From Balanoglossus misakiensis (lineage: Eukaryota > Hemichordata), in assembly GCA_040954595.2 (NCBI GenBank), contig CM082579.2, forward strand, positions 1,612,001-1,676,000: a stretch of DNA of 64,000 nt, given 5' to 3'. Position 1 is the first letter of the stretch. Every line of letters starts with the position of its first letter. Below the pieces are notes generated by a model, which searched no databases, was not told where the DNA came from, and saw only the letters and a list, made by a program, of their open reading frames with translations. Positions 48,601 through 60,600 of the stretch are shown here, piece by piece. The position numbers were made by a program, and so were the translations under genes.

Positions 48601-51600
48601 TTCAGGGACGGTTTTACTTTATTAAACATGCGCGAAGTCATTTCCAAAGCAAAAATGAAGTCTCTCCTAATTCGGGTGCAACCAATATTAGTGGGTGGAG
48701 AACATCTGAAATACCAGCAATGACGAATTCTTAACGTCATTGACAATAGGAAACATACGATCAATGCCTGGAGATGTATGGATCTTAGGAAGCAGTTAGC
48801 GCTGTTGTTAACACACCAGGACGTTTCCATGGCAATAGACTTGGTGTCCTGTGACGGTTATCAGCTCAAAGTACTGAAAAATGTTCTTCGTCGGTTTTCT
48901 GTTATCGATTGTAGAAGCTACCAAACACTCATCATTTCTGGCTTATCTTTTGTCAAATTCCTTTGATGATGTGAATGATAAATTGTTCATTCCGTCGCTT
49001 TGGAACTTACACAACTGATAATGATATTTGAAAGACCTAAATTACGTATGAATACCGCGCATTAAATGAAATCATTATCATTCTACCTGACAATGCTTTC
49101 CGCGTGCTCCAAATTATATAAAAACGCGACCACGTAATTAGGTATATGCGAATATGGAATCACAATAATAAGCTGTTTTCGGTAACGGTATCAGTACCGG
49201 TGTCATTATAGCTCTCTTTTTCATGATAAATTTGCCAAGAAAATGGACTTCTCTACTGAAAATTTGATTTAGAGCCGACACTTAGCCCCCTCGGTCTTGT
49301 CTTTTAACGTAATGTCTGTTGATGATTAGGCAGTCCTACTTGCCCAGCAGGCTTTGAGATCTGTTTTTCATAGATTGCACGCAGGACCAATCCGACAGTG
49401 TCTGTAGTTCACTGGTGATGTGATTTGGTGTATTCTGCATAATTTGCGCAGATAGAATGACACCGTAAGACATACACAATTCATTCATTCATTCATTCAC
49501 TCACTCACTCTCACTCACTTATGTACATGTAAAAAGATCTATTAGAATTCTACAGTGTTTAAGAAAATAAATTAAATAATTCAGCTAAAATAAAAGTTTA
49601 AAGCAAAAATCTGGGATGGGTTGATGTTAAAAAGTGGGTCTTGTTGACACATTCACTTAGTCTGAATTGAACTGGAAAAGAGATTCTGACATTGAAAGGA
49701 AACTTCACTTTATGATGGTGGTGTAATAAAACGTCCAAATAAGAGCGTAGAGAACAGCTGTGTTCACAGCGACTGAATTCATAATGACGTTGGGCCGGAA
49801 TTTACATTACCAAGCGGTGAGTTTTACGTTTGATTACACTCAACAATTGTGTTCAGATCACTTTAGAGAGAACGACATTCATTTTCTTTTTAAGTGGTGT
49901 AGTAAACTTCTGGGGTTGGAGTGGCCGAGTTCAGGTTGTTTCGTGGAGTAACATCACAAACATACTGCGACGAGTTATTGCGCTCGTGTGCCAAGATCAT
50001 CAGGACTGGAATCATCTTATTTTGATTCCGAAAATGACGAAGGCATTTTGTGCGTATTCGCCATAAAGCTTGTACAGACATGACATCAATTTGGACATTA
50101 TCACTGAGGATAATAAACATATACATTTTTATCGTCTGTATATCAATGTTTTTTTATTTTACGGCGAAAATGTTGCCCATACGCCACCCAACAAAATAAG
50201 GTAATACTCGTCACCGTGAAACGATATATATGGAATATGATTTTAACATTACGATGACCTTAGCTTTATGGTAAATTTCCATAACCAGAAATAAAAAACA
50301 AATACTTTAGCAATAATCACAGCGAAAGTCTTTGACGAAACATTCTTTACTTGTGATTCGATTTGTAAAAGTCGAGGCTTGTTCTGACTTGCTCTGCATT
50401 TCAATTGATTTTGATTGGCTGTCAATATAAAAGCCATTATGTGATTGCATTAGGTGAATGCACTATGCTTCGACGTTCAGTCTAACACAGCTGCATCGTT
50501 CAAATAAATGCTGTACGTAGGATATTATAGCTACGTTTCTGTGATCAACATCCACGCAAAAATAGCCTCACCAATTTTGCCGAGGATACCAAATTCATCT
50601 AAACTGTCTAATGATTCTACAAAAACCTTCCGATGTACAGGTCGCATTACAACATTGTATCGATTTCGTTGTTGCTGACTGTTGTTGCTGTAGGCTGTGA
50701 GTTTTGAGCACGTGTCAAACAACACCCTACCGAATGTGTGGTCTGACCTATCACACTGACCCGAACACCGACAGCTTCTGTTCAAATAGGCAAATCGCCA
50801 TGACGGCGAAATCTTACTCTCTGCGTGCATCAGTGGCACATGATGTATCTCTCCAGCTGGTTGCTCTGTCACCATAACAAAATTATAAACGCGTTGCCAG
50901 TCTGGCCCAGTGATGAATAGATTATTGTGAGGAGTTATCAAAGTCAAAGAGAAAGCCATATACAAAAAGTTAACATTAGACACCCCCTTTGTAAACACCA
51001 TTTGTTTTGTTCACAGCTATTCAAATGTACCAACAACATACATCACAAAGAACGACGCGATTGATTTCTTGATCAACGCAGCAGGCCAGCAGCCTTTGCC
51101 TAACAAGGCAATTTTATGCAGCGGGCAGAAAATCGACCTGTCGTCATTGCCTCGGTGGCATTGTGCCTTCGTTAAGAACTCCTTTGAAAACATCCCTTCA
51201 TTAAGTTCCACTACTTTTGTTCAATTACTGTCCAATATGTCCGTGTTTTCAGCATTGCCATCCATCCCGTTTGATGACCCCAGACAGTATATGCTTTCCC
51301 AGGAACAACAACAGCTCTGAACTTCACTTGATGTTTGGACGAAGGAGTCTTAAGTCAAAATGAAGTGCCTGACATTATAATACACACTGGAAGACCCTAT
51401 CGTTTTTGCATTTTGCGGACTGCTTAGAGTTGAAAATGCATTAACATTCCAATCATCAGGGATACACAAACAATTAAGACGATACTACATTCCCTCAGTC
51501 GTTTTTTGTATCTTTAAAGTCATATAATGTTGAGAGGGCCATGATCCTGTCTGCAAAAGGCAGATACATGTAACATCTGGAATGTTGAAAATCGCATATA

Positions 51601-54600
51601 TAAGATGGGGAGGGTGTCAAGGGCCCCAGGCTATACAGTCACCTATGCCTTCGCTGTTAGACTTGTTCAGTGTTTAGGATCGTGCCTCTGTCATCACATC
51701 GCCAATTCAGTTTCTCATGAACCTTAATCATTACTTGACATGTCATGATTTCTTATCTACAGCCTCACTGACAGTAAACACTTAGAAGTTTGCAGGCTTT
51801 AAGGTTCGACATTATTCAGGCTATCAGCAAAATCTTGATGTTACTGGTACACCCGTGTTAAGTAATTTGCTAATGGCTGATGTGAATTACCCAAAATCAA
51901 GAACGCTGTAAGCAAAGGTGACCAGGGACAAGTCTTCTGATAAAATGTCATTGTCCGGTTCTCGCATTAGTTCTTGTTGACATCTTGTTGGCATTGCATC
52001 ATAAGGCCATGGAACTTTTATAGGTATGCTGGAATTATTTACCTAACATACCCATGCAATGGCAGATCATTATGGACGTGCTGTATATTTACATCTTTTG
52101 TGATTGACGCTTGCTGTGAGTTGGATATTTATCTTTCTCGCGGAATGACTGTCGGGGGATTGCGGGAAAACCTACTTCTATTAGTTTCGTTAATAGTGAA
52201 ATGTTGCACAGAGCTCATACAAAAGAAATAATATTCAAAAGCATGATGCAATTTTATGATCACTGCAGTTGATAACCTTCATCAAACGCTATCGCCCAAA
52301 GAAAAATGGTAAAAATATCGTCAAAGCTTCCTTCCTTACAAATCATGGTCAGTAATGGCCCACAATTTATGGAAGTCTAAAACCCAAGAAAGCGATCATA
52401 CTTTTAAGTTTTCAACTTTACTGTAAGTACCGATCTTGGTTGTTGTACCAGTACATAACTGTACATGTCATTTGATTACTTTACTTACAGCTAGTACTTC
52501 TCTTTCACGTGGAGAGTGAGAGAGACAGGACAAATCGATATCCGACATTTTTCTGTGGTGAAATGTCTTACTCTAGATGGTTTTGATGAACTGAGTTTGA
52601 AGTTAAGCGGTTCACATTTAACAAACCGAACATTGACTGATTCAGAATTATTGCAGCATGTCAGTGGTAGGATAGGAAGATCCGTTTAAGCCGATATCTT
52701 AGCATTCTCATCAAGAACTATCCAGGCTGATGATGTTTAAATATCAGAAGCAATCGTCGTTGATGGCAGCGTGTGCAGCGAAGAAGGCCAATCAGTCAAG
52801 AAGAAGGGGACTTATTCCACCCAGCTCAGCGGGTTAGAAGTAATTCTGACGTAGAAGGCGAATTAAGACCCATCCTGTCATTTGCGAAATGATGCGTTGT
52901 TGATTGTTTCCATTAAAATTTGCGATGGCAGTAAGGAGACTAAAGGATTACGGGTAAATACGTTTAGTAAAACGAACATTCAACACAACCGTGCGTTTTG
53001 CGGGTCTTTCTGTAAGCCCAAGTGTGCGCAATGAGTCAGGGGTTTGATCTCCAAGACTGAAAGGAATTTACTTCCCATAAAATCTAACGTATCGTAATTC
53101 CAACTGGAATTCAATACCAAACGGCCACGGCTTACATCACCATGAAAGTGTGGGTTGATTGGCATAAACTTGACTTATTTCAACTTGAACCTGTGATCAG
53201 TGAATTATCCTCCTCGTCGATGCGCTCGATCATTACGGATTAAAGTAAGTGTAATTAGGGTATTGGTCAAGGTACAGCAATGCCACCCGAATAATAACCT
53301 GATGTGAACTAAATATGCCCAATCGTCGGCCCTTCTATAATTTGCTCACAAAAACAACCGCTGTGACCGCATATAATTCTAGGGAGGTTTCAAGAAAGTT
53401 CGCTACAGTAATTATACACAAAAATTACCAAGTTCAAAGCTGGATTAAATTTGCAAATAAAAAATAAATATTAGACATTACATTAGAAGGCAGCACGGTC
53501 GAAAAAACATGAATTGGAAATGTGGCTGGCTGTTTTCCTAGAGACCATTTAAATATTTGATTAGGAATTGATACCTGGTTCTAATGACGTCATCGATCTG
53601 TTTAAACGAGCCGAGATTTCTATTTTGTTTATCCTTTGACGTCATCAGTTCAAAGGTGCTGCCTCTAAATACGAATACGGGCCCCATGACGTAAACTTAC
53701 CGGATGACTCGATCTAAACATTTAACCTGCTGTATTGTCTGTATTTTCTAGCCTCGTGACCTGTTTTAGTTTCTTGTAATTGGTGTCAGAATTGGGTGTG
53801 TACTGGTATAAGCGGGCAAGGACGAGAGGTTGATATGTTTTTGTACACACGGTGCAAGTGGAGTTAGTGTTAAATCCTCGCGGGAGTCAGCAAGCATGGA
53901 ACTTGTGATCTCGCAAAGTACTTGTTTCGTTATTCTTTACATGGCTGTAAAATACTAAGTAAAATAAGTGACCATTGCTGATTATTCATAAAACAAAACT
54001 ATTTTTCAAAGAGGTTTGTGTAGGTTTTCTGAGTGAGGCGCTTGGGGCTTTGATGATAATAAAATGTTGAGTTTTCCGAGCCTGTATTTAACTCCTAAAT
54101 CTTCATTCTTAATATGACGATCTTTATAGGCCTTTCTTCTCCTTTTCTTTTTTAAGATTGGCGCCAACCAGACATTAAACTAATAAGCATTTATGCAACA
54201 GGGAATTTTTTCTTTTACATACGATCAGCTTTCCCATATAAATCATGGATTTGATCTCATTCAGCTGGAATGAATTGTGAATGAATTGTGTTTCGATGTT
54301 GTTCTCCGAACACTATCTTCTGCAAGTGCCAAAAGTTTGTTCTCACGCACATTAAATGTTCAGCAGATCTCATTAAGTTTAAAACACGAAAAACGTTCTC
54401 TGAACTTTATGGGATGTAGTGGACAGAATTCATATTTAAGATCTGGATCTCTATGTTTATTTGAACAAGTCTGTCGTTTCCACAACTAGATCTGTCGCCG
54501 TTATCTTGGCTAAACGTGACCCCCAATAGCGGTATTTGACGTGACCGTTGTAAATCAGTACCTCTTTACGGCGCATAATGACCCCAGCCAAGATAGTCTA

Positions 54601-57600
54601 GTGCGAGGCAGCGTTTGCGTGCGTCTAAGTATACGTGCACATGGTTTCAAAAGATGATGTGCGTGCACAGTGTAAGCAAGCGTCATTCCCTGCTGTGTCC
54701 TAAGCGCACATAACCCACAAACAGGCAATCTCATTAAAACACTTCTACCAAATCTGTGCCGACACATTATCGATAGAATTGTACAAAGTTGCAATCAGCA
54801 TCCTAAAGTGATCATAGCGTCCGCCAATAATGATATTTATTGGGCTACAGCGACAAAATGAAGAAAAGGTTAAGTGAAGCTCTGAGTGTTTGGAAATAAG
54901 CATCTCAACTTATCGTGAAATGTATCTTTCGTCATCAAATCCGACTTGTCATTATCCACACATGCCTACACGTCGTTATCCAATTTGGATTGAAATGAGC
55001 ATCCTTGTAAAACCAGATTACAGATAACATCAAGCGTCTCATTGGAATTCATAGATCCCTTACAGATTTCTGCATAATGGCAAAATTATCGGGTGTGATT
55101 GGAATGGTGATGGTCACTCTAGTTTACAAAACGCCCGACTTCAGACTTGAAGACATTTTAGAATACATGTTTAAAGAGGTCGTTCTAAAGACTGGGGATG
55201 CTTGCTTATTTATCTCCTTGGTTTTGATCAAATTCATGCACTTGCAAACTTCGATACTCTATCTTGTTTCTTTTAAACTAAGGGGCTAATTATTACGAGA
55301 TGTTGATGTGTCATGTATAATGGACTTCACCGGAAAAAAAACTATTGAACACTTTTGAACTATGGCTTTAACGCACTTTATGTAGCAACAACACGATGTC
55401 TGTTTACTCGATGAGGTATGGAATAATTGTTGACGTTGGCAATCTGTGTGAGTATGCTTTTAATCATGAGTTGATTTAAAATCATATCAATAACATCTGT
55501 GTGTACCGAACATGTTATTTAAGACAACAGCGCAGAAATGCTTCGGCACACCTCAATGCTATTAAGAGTTTGAGCCAAATTTCTTGTGAATACACTTATA
55601 CACATAGCAATAAAATCCACTTAATATACTAATCCCCATAGTCCACTCCTTGCCTGTCTTGTTGAGACTGAAATTGTGAATGTGTTTAAGTTTCACCCTA
55701 GGGGTATCTTCTGGCCAGAAAATTAGATTGCCTTAGTAATAGGCAGATGGGTTGTAAAACAAAGATAGGTGCGGTTTTGAGTAGAACCTTGGGTTTAATA
55801 AATTATACAGATGACATTTACTTCTGCGAAACAGTTCAATGCATCAATGTACAGTCAGATACTTTAAAGAACTGAAAACGATGTGATAACTGTACTTTTT
55901 ATTGTTCCAACTGTATGCTTGAAAATCATTATGTTTAACGATAATAAAATGTCAAGTTTCCGAGCCTGTTTTATACTATTTTTCGGAGAGCAAGACCATG
56001 GCAGGCGAGATGCAAAACCATGTCATTTATAACAAAGTCTTTGTGCGAGCCAAGCGGCTTTCACTTTTCCTGTGTAACTTTATGTAAGATAAAAACATCA
56101 GAGGCAGAAAGCACAACTTACGGCATCATAATCATGATGCGTTCGCATTGTTTGGAATGTTTGTCGTCGACAAACGATCGGCCGGGCCCTTATTGGAATT
56201 CGCTTTTGCACATGCGTGGTTACTGGGGGCATTTCCGGTTGCAGTGAAATATAGCTTCCGACATGTGGTGTGGATAAAAAGTAATTTTGTTCGCTTTTGT
56301 CCCGCTAAAAATGACATATTACCCCTTCAAGTCGCGTTGCATCAAGGTTTTATCGCCTATGCCATTTCTCTCAACCATTGCCAAACATGTTACTCCACTC
56401 TACAGCTGTAGAAATCGTTTTCTTGTTCTTCATGTAATTGAATTTACTTCAGTGGTATTTGGCTGTTTGCCTCTTATCCATCAAACACACACAGCAGTTG
56501 TCACAAGAGGTGCCAGTCTCCTGTACACTCTAGTAATCAGAATCTAATTCCGACTTTTAATCCACTAAGCCCATAAATCAGCACCAATTTGTTTGTCTGC
56601 GCTGTGGACTCAAACTCTCCCTGGAGATGTGGCCCACCCTCGTTATGAAGCAAATGCAGCAGACTGCACTGGCAGATGTAACATACTAAGTTCCTGATGT
56701 TTGCCTCAATTCTGATGTCTGTGTTGGCATGTTGCTACAACTTTACAGCAGGGTGGCTAACACAAGGCTATTAACCCTAATACACTCAATTACATGTACT
56801 GTGTTTTAGGCCAGTGTACTTCCATCAAAGGTCAAAAGTACTTTTACTTGTTCATTCCCCATCCTCTAATCGACCTGGTTAATGTCCGATTCGTTTCCCC
56901 CAACATGTCAGAGCCAGGGGTATGGATATGATCTCTAAACCAAGGAACATGTACAAAAATGAAGATAAGCATCGGAGCAATTGGGAGAGAAGTCACGCAA
57001 ATTCAGAAACGCTGACAGCAATGTGAAATGATGGAGTCGTGATGACTTAGAAATGCCAAGTTTTAAACTCACATGGCGTTGACAAGAATCATAGCGTACA
57101 AAATAGCATTCTCTCTGCCTGATCAGATACGCCGTCGATTTCTTCCCTCTGTTTGGTGGCGTGTATAATTACATTAGTTCGATACCGCCACCCGCGGGAA
57201 TTCTGCCCTGATCTTTGATCTACATATTACTCATTGCGCGCCTTTCTCGCCGAGCGCTTTCCATTAAAACACACGCGTTGTTATGGCATTAGGGCACCCT
57301 TCCATTGTGCGAATGTTTGAAAGACTGCAGAGCCGAAGAATGGACTAACATACGCCATCCATTTACGCTGACACGTACATTTGATCTCTTAATGTCCACA
57401 GTTCAGCTGGAGACGACAGACAGCGCACCATGGCGAGGTGGACGTCTATGAAAGATGCCAACTTGGCGCGATATCTTATCCTTAACTTGTATTTTTCCTT
57501 TCGCTCGACTCTGATTCTCGTGGTTACGAGGTGACCGAAATCGATTAAAAGCAACCGCATGGTGTGGAGTTTGATGAGTTTACAACTGGTAACCTATCGA

Positions 57601-60600
57601 TTTTCTCTGACAAAAATCCACGGTTATCTTTAACGCCTTGCGAACATTGCGAAAAACGGTTTTCGAAAAAACAACCCAAAAATCGAGAACATATGTTCAC
57701 TGGCAAGACTCTTTAATACTGGGTAAATCGTAGACTCCTTTAGACAAACATGTGTTGTATATGTGGCCTGCTGAGTAAGATTTTCATTTCTTTTCATAAC
57801 TTGACAAAGCTATGTAACCCGCATCCTGCATATGTGACTGTATAGAGACTTAACCTTCATTTTAACCCGTTTCATCATTCGGTATTCATCGACTTGAAAT
57901 GCTAGCGTTTTCTCGAAGTAGGTCACAGCGGGGTTTGGACATTGACAATTCTATTTTGATTACTTTACGTTCGTTCACCTGAGCCAAACATTCTGCGTCA
58001 ATGTCATCATCACGAAGGGTAAATATGATTCTCCCTCTCCCCGGGATTTGCCTTCACCATGAAATGAAGTGCAAGCGATCCACTTTGAGAACACAATCTA
58101 TTCACTGTCAGCCCTGATTGCCAATATTTGAAAGCAACGCGTTCATTGTGTTGTCTTCTCTCCTCGCACAACACATGTCATTATTTGAAAATACACAAAG
58201 AGACACCTATAAATCTCCACGAATTTATCATTTTCCTCTTAATGACCATGTTCTCGAAATAAAGTTAAATAAAAATAATCTCTTCTGGTTTTCCCGTTAA
58301 TTTCAGTGTGATCCGGGAGTGGGAGCTGATGCCCTCTTCGACCAGCTTTACCGAAAGCCGCCGATGATCATGTTGCTCGGGTCTGCCTGCTCCGAAGTGT
58401 CAAAACACATCGCTCAGATTGTGCCTTTTTGGAATCTTGTCATGGTAAGATTCTTGAACTTTCAACGCAACTACTTTCCATAGACTTTCGCTTCACGAGG
58501 GTTAGTTCAAATTGATACAGCATCTGCCAGTTTATTGTTATAGTTCCGCTCTTAGGAATGAACTTTTATATAATTATCATTTAACAGTGATTTCACAACA
58601 GTAGATTACGAAGAACCAGCTAGAGTAAACAAAATGCGAATTGAGTTATGGTTTTGAAGGAATGAAATGCTAAAAATGTATGAGTTATCAAATGAATTCA
58701 GATCATGTGCGTGCGGTCTCCAAAACCAAAACAGGGACGGAAAATAATAAAGTCTGTGGTCGGAAGAGATGAAAAATCTCTCTTGATAGAACATAGTTTG
58801 GAGAGGATTGCGATCCAGCGCGTATTGAGAGATGCCTTAATAATCTATTGAAAACGAAGCTTCAAAGGGATATTTGAGTTTCCACATGACTGCATGATTG
58901 CTTTTCGGATCAACGGATGGATGAGTATGTTGTATGGCGTGGCAGGAAATAACACCTGTTGTGATATTGACACCCCAAGCTTGATGATTCTGCAAAATAA
59001 GTCGGTTCTTTTGAAGGGCTTCGGCACCATGGATCACTGACTAATCACCGTGATATCAACGGCACCCCATCGAAAGGGGATGCTGCGCGGGTAGAGACAT
59101 CACCGAGGGACTTCACACATTTAAGATAAAAAAAGCGTATTTTTGTTATGACAAACGGAGGAAGAGAAAGAGTGACACAGACAGATCTTGGATAATTCGT
59201 CAAAATCACGTTTTCAGGAGTCCTCATCAAAATGTGCTATTGTCATTCCACATAACTTGTATGAAACAATTTCCCTTGCAGCTCTCCTACGCTTCGACAT
59301 CTGTGGCACTGACAGACAGGGAACTATATCCCACATTTTACCGCACTGTGGCACCTGATTCCGCCCATAATGCCGCAAGGGCGGCGTTCTTGCGTCATTT
59401 CCAGTGGAAGAGAGTCGCGATTCTCAGGCAGGACGAGGAACTTTTTTCTCTTGTGAGTATTCAATGATATTGGAAAAGACAGTTTCCATTTGGCAGTATC
59501 AGAGACATTACAGCTGCTTGATGATTTAGTCAGGTTTTATATTTTATCAATTTAGTGAAACGGAAGACAATTTTCCATGAATGGGCCACGTAATAAAGTT
59601 TGTTCTATTTGATTCAACAGACATACATATGGTCTAATTTTGCCTTTGCTTTTCTGACCGACAGACAACGGACAAGATGCAAAGCTATTTTGAAGAATAT
59701 ACGAACATCACCGTTATCGCTGTTGAAGGCTTTATCGATGACCCCTCCTCTCAAATCAAGCAATTAAAGGTGAGTGACAGACATCTTAACAAATCGTAAA
59801 CCCCGAGCTCTCCATGGCATTCCGGTAAGGGATTTCGTCAAACGTTTTCCTCCCGTAAAAAGAATTTAATCAAATATATTTAATTACGTGCACTCACAAC
59901 GGTGGCCCTTTTTAGACCTGCGCAGTTTTATTTTTCAATTAAGTGAATTTAATCTTCCAGTTTTGATGAATGTTACATTACTTTTCTACCTACGATTATG
60001 AAATGTCAAATGTAGAAATGCAAAAGTGGATGCCTCCTTGACATTTGATTCGGGTGTAAGCATTTTAAATTGCCTACAAAATTTAAAATTGAATTGTGAA
60101 TATTAATTGCGCGATAATTATACCAAAGTCGATGCAGTTTGATAACCTTTGGTATTTTGCTATATATATATATCAGTATGAAAGCACGGCAAGTATGCAT
60201 CGTGTTTCATTCGTTTCGTGTGATATTACTCCAGTCACACGCTATCGAGGCCACGTGATCAAAGTCAACGTATTCCGTTCAAACAGCACAGAAAGGGAAG
60301 AAAAACTACCCTTGGAGGGCATCGCCAATCCAGAATTATGATTAATCTCGGCCAGAGTATTAAGGGTCCCAATCGCATGATCCAGGAAATTAAAACATGA
60401 TTGATTTGAAGGAAACCACCCCAAATTTGTCAAACGTATCAATTTTGGGAGAGAGTGCGTCTGAAGTCTCACTCAAGGTTTCTGAGTTCGTGACAAGGAA
60501 AGCCACTCACCGTTTTATGAGTACTGTCAACATGGGAATTATGTTGTCAGTAAAATAAGGCCGTATGTTGACAATTCAGGCGACGGGTCGATTTTTTACC

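Larger units (their letters stand above)
42889..58306 (+). other. 15.4-kb first intron of the GABA-B-like gene
   Basis: Bounded by caggtgagt and tttcag. Apart from the MITE-like element, CRE cluster, C15 tract, microsatellite and the two unidentified frames near 50.5-51.3 kb listed separately, no structured feature could be supported. A short shared segment (gataataaaatgt then ttccgagcctgt) occurs near 54054 and 55939. Confidence 0.8.
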
